Below, one piece after another: positions 26,027 through 34,900 of a DNA stretch of 64,000 nt (the stretch's first letter is position 1; every line of letters begins with the position of its first letter). The notes under the pieces are model-generated. The model was not told the origin of the DNA, did not search any database, and saw only the letters and a program-made list of their open reading frames with translations. Source of the stretch: Dysgonomonas sp. 520 (GTDB taxonomy: Bacteria > Bacteroidota > Bacteroidia > Bacteroidales > Dysgonomonadaceae); the NCBI RefSeq assembly GCF_010501095.1, contig NZ_QVMP01000012.1, positions 27,115-91,114 of the forward strand, read 5' to 3'. The position numbers and the translations under genes were made by a program.

Positions 26027-27172
26027 ATGGAATTAAATCAAATCAGAGACAAATTTAAATCGCTTTACGGAACTGAAGGTGTTGTATATTCTTCGCCCGG
26101 ACGTATCAATCTTATCGGTGAGCATACCGATTATAATGGTGGATTTGTATTGCCGGGAGCAATAGATAAAGCGATGTATTGCGAAATAAAACCAAATGGA
26201 ACCGACAAAGTGAGGGCTTATGCTTTAGATTTGGGTGAATCGGCAGAATTTGGATTGGAAGAGAATGACCTGCCTGCAAAGCAATGGGCAAAATATATAT
26301 TTGGCGTATGCCGCGAAATGATAAAACGAGGAGCAAAAATCCCCGGATTTGACACTGTTTTTGCAGGTGATGTGCCTCTCGGAGCAGGTATGTCTTCTTC
26401 TGCGGCATTGGAAAGCTGTTTTGGTTTTGCTATCAATGACCAATTTGGATTAGGTTTCGATTTGTTTGAAATAGCAAAAATAGGACAAGCCACAGAGCAT
26501 AACTATGTAGGTGTGATGTGTGGTATCATGGATCAGTTTGCTTCTTGCTTTGGTAAAGAAGGTTCATTGATTCGCTTAGATTGCCGTTCGCTGGAGTATC
26601 AGTATGTGCCATTCAATCCGGAAGGTTATCGTTTGGTATTGGTAAATACTTGTGTTTCGCACAATTTGGCAGAAGGAGCATACAACAAACGCCGCTTGTC
26701 GTGCGAGGCTGTTGCCCATGCAATAAAGAAACGCCATCCTGAGGTAGAGCTTCTTCGTGATGCAAATCTGGATATGTTGAGGGAAGTGGCAAACGAAGTG
26801 AGTGCGGAAGATTATATACGTGCAGAGTTTGTTATTGAAGAAATTCAACGCCTGTTGGATGCTTGTGCCGCCCTTGAAAAAGGAGACTACGAAACTGTAG
26901 GTAAAAAAATGTATGAAACACATATTGGACTGAGCCGTAAATATGAAGTAAGTTGCGATGAGTTGGACTTCTTGAATGATTTGGCTCGTCGTTGCGGCGT
27001 AACAGGCTCTCGCGTGATGGGTGGAGGATTTGGTGGTTGTACCATCAATCTTGTGAAGAACGAATTGTATGATGAATTCATTAAGCGTGCAAATACCGAT
27101 TACGAGCAGAAGTTTGGTATCAAACCTAAAGTTTATGATGTAATTATCAAAGATGGGGCAAGAAAGCTGTAA
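26027..27172 (+). CDS. galK: galactokinase
   Basis: The 381-aa GHMP kinase phosphorylates galactose with ATP at C1. The galactokinase signature GRINLIGEHTDYNGGFVLP is at about residues 25-43, the GHMP ATP-binding loop PLGAGMSSSAALE near 117-129, and the third motif MGGGFGGCTINLV near 328-340. The catalytic Asp lies in GIMDQFAS near 165-172. Length is typical. It is the last gene of the operon with galM, followed by a strong terminator. No transferase or epimerase of the Leloir pathway is in the window. Confidence 0.95.
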   Translation: MELNQIRDKFKSLYGTEGVVYSSPGRINLIGEHTDYNGGFVLPGAIDKAMYCEIKPNGTDKVRAYALDLGESAEFGLEENDLPAKQWAKYIFGVCREMIKRGAKIPGFDTVFAGDVPLGAGMSSSAALESCFGFAINDQFGLGFDLFEIAKIGQATEHNYVGVMCGIMDQFASCFGKEGSLIRLDCRSLEYQYVPFNPEGYRLVLVNTCVSHNLAEGAYNKRRLSCEAVAHAIKKRHPEVELLRDANLDMLREVANEVSAEDYIRAEFVIEEIQRLLDACAALEKGDYETVGKKMYETHIGLSRKYEVSCDELDFLNDLARRCGVTGSRVMGGGFGGCTINLVKNELYDEFIKRANTDYEQKFGIKPKVYDVIIKDGARKL

Positions 27173-27197
27173 TTGTTCCTGACGAAATAAGAAAGAG

Positions 27198-27228
27198 AGC
27201 CGTTTCCGAAAAGGGAGGCGGCTTTTTT
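27198..27228 (+). terminator. terminator after galK
   Basis: AGCCGTTTCC (27198-27207) pairs with the segment ending GCGGCT at 27223, including two G-U pairs, followed by a T run to 27228. Confidence 0.8.
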
Positions 27229-27420
27229 ATTTATACGGTGCAGCATTTTTATTGTTTTGGATGCCATAATACAATAGAAGTGCTTAAAATCTAAGTAATA
27301 TTCATGGTTATATGCCTATGTTTCATAACTTTTTCGTAATATTGTAGGTGTAATTGATGTTTGGGGAAGTTTTATCTGATCAGAATAGATATAACGAACA
27401 TTACAATACTATGGGTAGGT

Positions 27421-28086
27421 ATGGCTATTTTCGGTCTTTTTAAAAAAAATAAAGCTCAAAGTCAACCAGAATCTCTTGCTCCGGAAGCAGAGGAGGTTCG
27501 GGTTGAGCGTAGCATATTGACAGATGATCACATCAATATATTAAAAGATATTGTAGACGCTTCTCGCGATGGGCATTTGGCTTTAAGCCATAGGATTAGG
27601 CTGCTGTCTTTGCTGAATGATGTGAAGACGGTGAATAGGGTCTTTTTCGAATGTGCCAAAAAGGTTCTTCCGATCTATGAAGAAGGTTTCGGAAAAGACG
27701 AAAGCCTTTTGTTGATGATGTCGTCGATAAACGAATTCTTGTATTTTGATGTTGGCGAACAGTCGTCGTTTTTTGTACTGGCCGACTTGTTGAAAGATCA
27801 GGTATTTGGATTCTTGGAAGGTGAGAAAAAAATGGCGGCATTAGCCGGAATGACTGTGGTTTCATTGGCATACAGTATAGCTTTTGATGCCGGAATGATG
27901 CTCGAAATAGACGAATATTGTGGCGAAAACGATGATGTATTCGACTGGGAAGGTTGGAATCCTGATTATTATGCTTCAATGACCTGTTCAGGAGGTAGCC
28001 CTTTCGACGCTACCGGAAGTATAGAGCTCAGGAAAGAATTCTGGAACTGGTATTTAGATACGGTTTTGTCGTTGTCGAAAATGTAA
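27421..28086 (+). CDS. hypothetical protein of unknown function
   Basis: The 221-aa acidic cytoplasmic protein has no signal peptide or membrane segment after its start MAIFGLFKKNK. No family is recognised. It appears mostly helical (ILKDIVDASRDGHLALSHRIRLLSLLNDV; LADLLKDQVFGFLEGEKKMAALAG), with an acidic, Trp-rich C-terminal part (GENDDVFDWEGWNPDYYA). A TTG start at 27361 would add 20 residues; the ATG at 27421 follows a GGGTAGG sequence and is preferred. It is separated from galK by a terminator, so it is expressed independently. Confidence 0.6.
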   Translation: MAIFGLFKKNKAQSQPESLAPEAEEVRVERSILTDDHINILKDIVDASRDGHLALSHRIRLLSLLNDVKTVNRVFFECAKKVLPIYEEGFGKDESLLLMMSSINEFLYFDVGEQSSFFVLADLLKDQVFGFLEGEKKMAALAGMTVVSLAYSIAFDAGMMLEIDEYCGENDDVFDWEGWNPDYYASMTCSGGSPFDATGSIELRKEFWNWYLDTVLSLSKM

Positions 28087-28237
28087 GGAATTTCTAGGTA
28101 ATAACGTTTTGATTGTAATTATTGTTAAAATTTGAGGGTGGAGCCTCCATCTTTTGTTAAAAAAAAGTACCTTCGAATTTTGTTAAGACACTATTACTTT
28201 ATTCTATTTATTGTAGGAGGCTTCTTAAAAGAAAGAA

Positions 28238-28756
28238 ATGAGGACAATACGATGCTATATGTTGATTCTTTTTTCTTTGATTGTATGTTGCATTTTTTAC
28301 GCATGTAGCAATCAAAAGAAAATTGATACTATAATTGAATTTGTAGAGCAAAAAAATGTAATCTCAGAATTCAAGGGTTATACGCTTTATTATAGGGCGA
28401 GCGGAGACGAACCCGGAACCTCACTTATATACGTTAAAAAAGCAAATGTAGAATGTCAGCCATATATAGTGCTGGTAGACGTTGAAAATGCCAAGATAAT
28501 AAGAATAAACAATACGGATGTAATAGATACTTGCCAGAAAGACTACATTGGCTATCAGATGATAGTGAAACTGGTTCAGAAGTTTTTGGATTCAAAATTG
28601 TATTATGTGAGTGTCGATCTGGATGACACTCTTTATATAAATCCTTTCACAACGGAATTTGCTTGCCTCATAAAAAAATCGAAAATACCATCCTCCACAC
28701 CACGCAATTTCGAGTATTTTAAACGTTACAAAGACGATTGGTATATACGTAAATAA
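28238..28756 (+). CDS. hypothetical lipoprotein
   Basis: The 172-aa protein has a hydrophobic N-terminal segment (residues 8-22) leading to FYACS, with a likely lipidated Cys at about residue 23. The rest shows short beta-type segments (TLYYRASGDEPGTSLIYVKKA, PYIVLVDVENAKIIRINN) and ends with a DDWYIRK tail. No family recognised. A small GC-containing hairpin and T run around 28136-28155 may terminate upstream transcription. Low coding bias makes it a plausible but unproven gene. Confidence 0.55.
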   Translation: MRTIRCYMLILFSLIVCCIFYACSNQKKIDTIIEFVEQKNVISEFKGYTLYYRASGDEPGTSLIYVKKANVECQPYIVLVDVENAKIIRINNTDVIDTCQKDYIGYQMIVKLVQKFLDSKLYYVSVDLDDTLYINPFTTEFACLIKKSKIPSSTPRNFEYFKRYKDDWYIRK

Positions 28757-28876
28757 TACTTTATTATCCCTGTTTGATAAGAGCTAAAAAGGTTTTTACT
28801 GTTTTTTTTACATAAAAAAACGGTATGAAGGTGTATTATTAACACAATATACTGTGGATATATTGAAATAATATAT

Positions 28877-28884
28877 TATTTTTG
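28877..28884 (+). promoter_or_regulatory. candidate promoter -7 box of a small RNA
   Basis: TATTTTTG matches TANNTTTG in a region without genes; a structured element and terminator follow within 140 nt. No good -33 element. Confidence 0.4.
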
Positions 28885-28890
28885 TGTCAT

Positions 28891-29017
28891 CAACACACAC
28901 AGCATATAAATAGAGTATGTCTAGTCAGAATGACTGACCTGTCAAATATCTCCGGATAAAAGTGTTTTGACAGGCATGATAAGGGGCTGCTGATGAAGCA
29001 GTCCCTTATTGTTTTTT
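28891..29017 (+). ncRNA. candidate structured small RNA
   Basis: The 498-bp gap 28757-29254 holds no credible gene. This segment has three successive hairpins: AGTCA/TGACT (28923-28935), CCTGTCAAA/TTTGACAGG (28938-28974, with a 19-nt loop) and a terminator ATAAGGG..CCCTTAT (28979-29009) followed by six T. It begins after a TANNTTTG box. It does not match SRP RNA, 6S RNA, RNase P or a riboswitch that I know. Ends are inferred from the promoter and the T run. Confidence 0.45.
28979..29017 (+). terminator. terminator of the candidate small RNA
   Basis: A 13-bp stem (28979-28991 with 28997-29009, one G-U pair), a 5-nt loop and a run of six T at 29012-29017. Confidence 0.75.
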
Positions 29018-29114
29018 GTTGAGAGCCTTATTCACTTTACACTCTTTTTCTTTCTTTGAAATTTCTCGGATTAAAAGATTCGGGTAGAATTTATCTTTTA
29101 TAAAATCATTTTCG

Positions 29115-29122
29115 TATATTTG
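29115..29122 (+). promoter_or_regulatory. candidate promoter -7 box of a short hairpin RNA
   Basis: TATATTTG matches TANNTTTG, 24 nt upstream of a perfect terminator hairpin. Transcription from here would give an RNA of about 55 nt. Confidence 0.4.
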
Positions 29123-29145
29123 TACTTTGGTTGTTTATAATGATC

Positions 29146-29185
29146 AAAGCTCTGTCACTTTAGCAGTGACAGAGCTTTCTTTTTT
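29146..29185 (+). terminator. perfect hairpin with T run, possible 55-nt RNA
   Basis: The 14-nt arm at 29146-29159 pairs perfectly with 29165-29178 around the loop TTAGC, followed by CTTTTTT. The core 29150-29173 occurs again as an exact inverted copy at 30310-30333, on the other side of the AraC gene. Confidence 0.7.
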
Positions 29186-29254
29186 CAGAGGTTTTATTCA
29201 GTGCAAATTTATGGCAAAATACGCGTCGCTCACTTCCTGTAATATTCCTTAAAC

Positions 29255-30070
29255 TTACGTGTTTTGCTTCCTGTGTTTCTTGTTTCTTATTTGTCGGGGT
29301 GAAGCACCCAATATTTTGTGGCAAAACTCATTGAAATGTGAAAGAGTTGCGAATTTGTTATCGGTCGATATCTGTTTCAGGCTCTTGTCTGTGTGGTATA
29401 TTTCGTGGAAAACCGTGTTGGCTCTGCGTTGCCTGAGCCATGAATAGGCAGAAACACCAAATACTTTTCTGAATTTTTTGTTGAAACCGGAATAGCTATA
29501 ATGCATCAGATCAGCTAGTTCCCTGACATTTCGGACGCTTTTGGTTAGTTTCCTGACCTGCTCTGTGAAATAAAGGTCGTTTGTGAGATATGTGCTGAAA
29601 AAGCCTTTCAATTGTTCCTCTATATACGATGCTTTGAGTATGCAAATCAGCTCTTTAGCCTTGATGTCTGCCAGAAAATTGTAATCTATGTTCTTGTCTT
29701 TGTAAATAAGAAGTGAACGGATATAGCCGTTCATTACATCGTTGAAAAATAGATAGCTAAAATCCTGTTGTTCTGTGTTTTTCAACTCCTTCATTCTAAA
29801 ATTATCGTAAAGATAATCTTCGTCGTTAATGCCGATTGATACGAAAGAAGACTTTTCCAGAGCGTTGATCATACATCCATATCCTGCAGGCAGGAAGAAG
29901 AACTTATTTGCGGAAATAGATTCTTCCTTAATGTCCGAAAAGGAGATATTCAGTCTTCCTGAAATTACCAATATTATCCCGCAATTCTCTTGTCTGCAAT
30001 CCCATTGTTTTCCTTTTTCCAGATCAACAAACCGAATTTCGGATTTGATTCTATTATTTTCAATTTTCAT
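29255..30070 (-). CDS. AraC-family transcriptional regulator
   Basis: The 271-aa protein has an N-terminal cupin-like sensory half (about 10-100; GIILVISGRLNISFSDI, FFLPAGYGCMINALE) and a C-terminal AraC double helix-turn-helix at about 170-265 (RNVRELADLMHYSYSGFNKKFRKVFG, LKQISTDNKFATLSHFNEFCHKILGASPRQIR). The ligand is unknown. It is divergent from the surface protein at 30434, with a 363-bp intergenic region rich in repeats, so that gene is the most likely target; this is inference. Confidence 0.85.
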   Translation of the reverse strand: MKIENNRIKSEIRFVDLEKGKQWDCRQENCGIILVISGRLNISFSDIKEESISANKFFFLPAGYGCMINALEKSSFVSIGINDEDYLYDNFRMKELKNTEQQDFSYLFFNDVMNGYIRSLLIYKDKNIDYNFLADIKAKELICILKASYIEEQLKGFFSTYLTNDLYFTEQVRKLTKSVRNVRELADLMHYSYSGFNKKFRKVFGVSAYSWLRQRRANTVFHEIYHTDKSLKQISTDNKFATLSHFNEFCHKILGASPRQIRNKKHRKQNT

Positions 30071-30106
30071 ATTTTATTGTTGTTTAAGTGATTGAATTAG
30101 TGTGTG

Positions 30107-30126
30107 TTTAACGAATATTTAACGAA
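30107..30126. promoter_or_regulatory. tandem direct repeat, candidate AraC-type binding site
   Basis: TTTAACGAA at 30107-30115 and again at 30118-30126, offset 11 nt, just upstream of the AraC-type gene. One-turn direct repeats are typical of AraC-family sites. Confidence 0.4.
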
Positions 30127-30225
30127 AAATTTTATTTTTTCAATTCTCATGTTTCTGTTTAAATATTTGTAATCAGCGATTTACTTTACCCGTATTTCCG
30201 ATTTTATCGAATGAAACAACCTCAT

Positions 30226-30245
30226 GTTTAACAAGGTGTTTAACA
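30226..30245. promoter_or_regulatory. second tandem direct repeat, candidate AraC-type binding site
   Basis: GTTTAACA at 30226-30233 and 30238-30245, offset 12 nt, sharing the TTTAAC core with the pair at 30107-30126. It lies in the middle of the divergent intergenic region. Apart from these repeats and the palindrome, 30071-30433 shows no gene. Confidence 0.4.
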
Positions 30246-30309
30246 TTTGTTTTTCTCATAAAACTTAATGTCTTTATAATTAATGGTGTAACATAGTCAA
30301 AAGGGTTTT

Positions 30310-30333
30310 TCTGTCACTGCTAAAGTGACAGAG
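30310..30333. promoter_or_regulatory. palindrome upstream of the surface-protein gene
   Basis: TCTGTCACT (30310-30318) and AGTGACAGA (30324-30332) form a perfect 9-bp dyad around GCTAA. It lies about 100 nt before the ATG at 30434 and is the inverted copy of the hairpin at 29150-29173. It could be an operator or part of the 5' untranslated RNA. Confidence 0.5.
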
Positions 30334-30433
30334 TGTATTAGTCGCACATAATCAGGTGATTAGTGATTTTGGAGAAGAGGCAAAAAACGAACTGGAGACG
30401 AAAAACTAACACGACAAACAACATTAAAAAATT

Positions 30434-31360
30434 ATGAAAAAAAGTTTATTATTCTTATCAATGCTTTTGATCGGTTTCAAGGCTTATGGGCAGGTTGGAG
30501 TGAACACGGAGTCGCCACAAGGGGTGTTTCACATCGATGCGCAAAAAAACACGAACGGAAATACGAATGTGGCAGACGACGTCATTGTCAATAGCAGTGG
30601 TAATGTAGGAGTGGGAACAAACAATCCTTTACAGAAACTTCATGTTACGGGCAATTCTTATGTATCCGGTATCTCGAAAATCGGAGCAGGGACTACGTTC
30701 AATAATTCTGCACAAGTGGAGTTGAGCGATGCTAACAAAGGTTTATTGCTGAATCGTGTTGCATTGACAGCTGCAAATGTGAAAGCTCCCGTAACCAATG
30801 CCGTGGCAGGAATGATGGTTTATAACACAACCAGTAACGCTCAAGTAACGCCGGGTATATATTATTGGAATGGAGTGAACTGGATCAGGATGGTGACGGA
30901 GATCCCTAAATCAACTCTGAATTTATTGAACCTTGTTGAAAATGTAGCAACCACAGATGGAGGTACAGATGGGTCTGGAGGGGTCCTTCTCAAATTTAAT
31001 GATGAGGGATATATTGAAATTCCGGAGGATGGCTCTTACGCTTTCAGCTTTAGATTATATGGTAAAATTAATGATATACCTGTTAATTATTTGGCTGCTT
31101 ACTATTTAACGGTATGGGTCAATGGGAGTATTGTGGATATTGCAGAAATTGATATATATGGAGGGGAAAAACGTCTTGCCAGCAATAATAATTGGATTCC
31201 GGCCTATACATATTCCATAGTTGTTGGGTGTGACGTAAAAGCCGGAGAGAAAGTGTCCTTTAAGTTATCTCATAGTGAAAATACTTCATATCCCTGGACT
31301 TTGCAATATTCTCTTCAGAATAGCGCCAATCGCACCTCTATGATCTGGTGGAAATTGTAG
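30434..31360 (+). CDS. secreted tail-fibre-like surface protein
   Basis: The 308-aa protein has a signal peptide (residues 1-19, ending KAYGQ) and then VGVNTESPQGVFHIDA and GNVGVGTNNPLQKLHVTG, a repeat type common in Bacteroidota tail-fibre-like or adhesin-like surface proteins. Residues about 65-150 include a GIYYWNGVNWIRM segment. The C-terminal part (about 165-308) is a beta-rich domain resembling C1q/TNF-like jelly rolls (GYIEIPEDGSYAFSFRLYG, KAGEKVSFKLSH). No sorting domain is evident. Probably exported and regulated by the divergent AraC protein. Confidence 0.65.
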   Translation: MKKSLLFLSMLLIGFKAYGQVGVNTESPQGVFHIDAQKNTNGNTNVADDVIVNSSGNVGVGTNNPLQKLHVTGNSYVSGISKIGAGTTFNNSAQVELSDANKGLLLNRVALTAANVKAPVTNAVAGMMVYNTTSNAQVTPGIYYWNGVNWIRMVTEIPKSTLNLLNLVENVATTDGGTDGSGGVLLKFNDEGYIEIPEDGSYAFSFRLYGKINDIPVNYLAAYYLTVWVNGSIVDIAEIDIYGGEKRLASNNNWIPAYTYSIVVGCDVKAGEKVSFKLSHSENTSYPWTLQYSLQNSANRTSMIWWKL

Positions 31361-31390
31361 ATTCATATTGATTCTATAAGTATGGAAAAT

Positions 31391-31423
31391 AACGAGAGGC
31401 ATCCTTTACAAATGCCTCTCGTT
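31391..31423 (+). terminator. terminator hairpin after the surface-protein gene
   Basis: AACGAGAGGCAT (31391-31402) pairs perfectly with ATGCCTCTCGTT (31412-31423). The following sequence is only moderately T-rich. Confidence 0.7.
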
Positions 31424-31440
31424 GTGTTCTGTCCCCAAAA

Positions 31441-31489
31441 AACTAAAAGGAGTGGACCTCACGGTTGACTCCTTTCATAACTTTTAGTT
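31441..31489. repeat. nested inverted repeats with alternative pairings
   Basis: AACTAAAAG (31441-31449) pairs with 31481-31489, while AAAGGAGT (31446-31453) can instead pair with ACTCCTTT (31468-31475). The two foldings compete partly. No gene is visible in the 619-bp gap 31361-31979. Confidence 0.45.
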
Positions 31490-31791
31490 CTATGATAAAA
31501 TGTTTTGTTGTGTATCTTCAACACTTAAACAACATTCAAAAGTATATATAAAAATCGAATTACAATAACAATTTAATATATTTAACATGTTTAAAGTTTC
31601 AATTTAAATATTTGGGGCTAATTAAACTTGTGATTATTCGTTTATTGACAGTATTTTGTGCATATCTGTAATTATTATTGATATTTTCTTTAGAATGTGT
31701 AAGATGTGGAGAATGTGACCTATAATTTGCTTTTATATAAATTATGCGAATAAGTAGTTGAAAAGTGTTGGTTTTTAGTCAACGAATATCA

Positions 31792-31811
31792 GGGCGAATG
31801 TTTATTCGCCC
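31792..31811. repeat. short palindrome (GGGCGAAT hairpin), probable dispersed repeat
   Basis: GGGCGAAT (31792-31799) and ATTCGCCC (31804-31811) form a perfect 8-bp stem with a 4-nt loop and are followed by CTAC. I recognise this as similar to palindromes scattered in Bacteroidales intergenic regions; copy number is not measurable here. Confidence 0.5.
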
Positions 31812-31979
31812 CTACTGAAAAGATATTGTACAATTTAAACCAACATTTTTATTATAGTCAATCCAAATACTCGTTGGCACAATTAATATTAAGCGTATAA
31901 ATCTTTTTTTATTTATTGAACTTTAATTCATTTGTTGTATCTTTCGTAAAAATCTATACTACTCAGATATTAGTTTGTC

Positions 31980-34900
31980 ATGGAGAATATAACATCAAAA
32001 GAAGTTCTTGATTGGACGGAAAGTTTTTTGATAAAAGCAGAGCAGGAGCTTAGTAAAGAGGAAAAAAAAGAACAAAAAAAATATGCGTCGTTGGTAAGTA
32101 TTCCGTCTTCTAAGATTTTATTATCTAAGATGTTAGATGAATCGTCTCAGATTCGGGACGACCGGAAACTGGCAAAGCGTATGAAGATATTGATCGACAG
32201 ATACGGAGTTCCTGAATTTTTCAATATTTTCGATCGCATACAATTATCGCTTTTTGCGGCAGTGGGTTATCGCTTCCATAAAATAGCGATGCCGATATTC
32301 AGAAGCCGATTACGGCAGGAGACTAATAAGATAATCATAGCGGAAGAGCGTCCCGAACTAACCCGGCATTTGGCCGACAGAAGCGGTAGGGGGATAGGGC
32401 AAAATGTAAACTTATTAGGCGAAGTTGTTCTGGGAAATGCAGAAGCAGATAATAGATATCGTCATTATTTACAAGCCCTTGAAGAGAAAGATATAAATTA
32501 TATTTCGATAAAGATTTCGGGGATTTACGCACAAATTCATCCTTTGAATTACGCCCAGAGTAAGACCGAACTATGCAAGCGGCTGGCTAATATATATCAG
32601 CAGGCAATTGATTTTCCATACACGGATAAAGAGGGGAAAACCACCCCAAAGTTTGTTAATCTGGATATGGAAGAATATAAAGATGTGGAGTTGACTCTGG
32701 ATGTTTTTATTACTGTGTTGAGTATGCCTCAGTTTCGAAACCTGACAGCCGGAATAGTTATTCAGGCATATTTGCCGGATGCCGGAATATTTCATGAAAA
32801 GTTGCTCAAATTTGCAAAACAACGATATTCGGAAGGTGGAGCTCCACTGAAAATGCGTTTGGTGAAAGGTGCTAATTTGCAGATGGAAACAATTGTTTCG
32901 TCGCTCCGAGGGTGGGAAAAACCGATTCTGAAAACCAAGGTTGAGGTTGATGCAAACTATCTTCATTTGTTGGATGTTGCCCTGAAACCTGAAAATGCAG
33001 AGGCTTTACACGTAGGTGTGGCTTCACACAATTTTTTTACGATAGGCTATGCCTATTTGCTTTCCAAGAGGAATGGGGTGGGGGATTATGTGTCATTTGA
33101 AATGTTGGAGGGGATGGCCAATCATCTGCCTCGTGTGATGCAATCTTTGAAAAAACAAGTTGTTCTGTATACCCCGGTTGTGAAAAAAGAGCATTTTCTG
33201 AATGCAGTATCATATTTGGTCAGGCGTTTGGACGAGAATACGGGGGAGGATAATTTTCTGAGGTATTCGTTCAATTTGAAGCTGAATAGTAAAGAATGGG
33301 GTTTTCTTGAGAATCAGTTTGTTCAGGCTTATGAACTGAAAGATAAAATGATAGGACGCAGTTCCCGAAAGCAAAATAGAAACCTTTTGCCCAATCGTCA
33401 GACAAGCATTGATGTTTTCCGGAATGAACCGGACACCGATCTTAATTTGAGTGTCAATAGGGAGTGGGCACTTGGAATATTGAAAAAATGGAAGACGGAA
33501 TTTAATGATCGGAATTTTATAGTTCCCGTTCAGATTGGAGATAAGGAGATAGAAACAGAGTATAAGAAGAAATACTATGATCGAAATAGGGATGATAAGA
33601 TTTGTATGTGTGAGGCAAACTTATCGTCGTCCGACCAGGTGGCTGAAATATTATCCATTGCCGAAGAAGACAAGTCGGGATGGAGAAAGACTACGCTGGA
33701 CAAGCGAAATAAAATTCTACATCAGGTTGCAGAAAACCTTAGTGCAAAAAGAGGTGACCTTATAGGCTGTATGGTTGCCATAACAGGAAAAACCTTTACG
33801 GAAGCCGATGTTGAAGTCTCCGAAGGTATTGACTTTTGTTGCTACTATCCGATATCAATGAAGCGATTTTCCGATCTGCAAAATGTATCTTATTCACCCA
33901 AAGGGGTTGTATTGGTCATTTCACCCTGGAATTTTCCTCTTGCCATACCTGTTGGAGGCGTAGCAGCCGCTTTGTCTGCAGGAAACACGGTGATATTGAA
34001 GCCTGCAACAGTTTCGTTGCCGATAGCTTGGGAGTTGGCAAAATGCTTTTGGGATGCCGGAGTTGCGAAGGACGCATTGCAAGTTGTTTGTCCGGCAGAA
34101 AGAAGTACTTTGGATCGTTTGACATCACATCCTGTGATAAAACATATAATTTTTACGGGGGGTACAGAAACAGCATTCAACCTATTGAAAAATAATCCGA
34201 AATGCCATCTGTCTGCCGAAACAGGAGGGAAAAATGCGATAATATTGACCGGACGGGGCGATCAGGATCATGCCATAATGAATGTGGTTTCTTCCGCTTT
34301 TGGAAATGCCGGTCAGAAATGTTCGGCATGTTCTCTTTTCCTTGTCGCAAAAGAGGTATATGAAGATCCTGTTTTCAAAGCGAAACTTAAGGATGCGGTA
34401 ACCAGCATACAGACAGGCAGTGCATGGAACCCTGAAAATATTGTGGGACCAATGGTTGACAATAATAATGAAAAACTGCTGCATGCGATAAGTCATCTGG
34501 AAGAAGGTGAGTCGTGGCTTGTGGAGCCTGAATTTCTGGATGAAAAGAAATATATATTGAAACCATGCGTGAAATGGGGTGTCAAGCCCGGTAGCTATAC
34601 ATTCCGTACCGAATTGTTTGCCCCATTGCTAGCTGTGGTGTGTATCGAAAACCTGAGGGAAGGCATTGAGTTTGTCAATTCTACCGAATATGGTTTAACA
34701 TCAGGTTTGCAAACCTTAGACGAAAAGGAGATATGTATATGGAAAAAGCGGATTGAGGCGGGAAACCTATACATCAACAGGGGCATTACGGGGGCAATAG
34801 TAAGGCGTCAGCCATTTGGGGGGATGAAACATTCAGCCTTTGGCGGCGGAGTCAAAGCAGGAGGACCTAACTACGTTTCTTCTTTGGTCAAGTTTACCGA

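Larger units (their letters stand above)
29150..30333. repeat. 24-nt inverted repeat pair flanking the AraC regulator gene
   Basis: 29150-29173 and 30310-30333 are exact reverse complements of each other, and each is itself a near-palindrome (CTGTCACT, 5-nt loop, AGTGACAG). The loops are TTAGC and GCTAA. The pair encloses 1.1 kb holding the AraC-type gene and most of its upstream region. Confidence 0.75.

Noticed and set aside
28891..29017. SRP RNA or 6S RNA as identity of the candidate small RNA
   Set aside because: Neither the conserved SRP loop sequence nor a long 6S-like open bubble is present.
29150..30333. An invertible promoter segment as the firm explanation of the 24-nt inverted repeats
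   Set aside because: No recombinase gene is adjacent and the left copy clearly resembles a terminator. It stays as one of several options in the findings.
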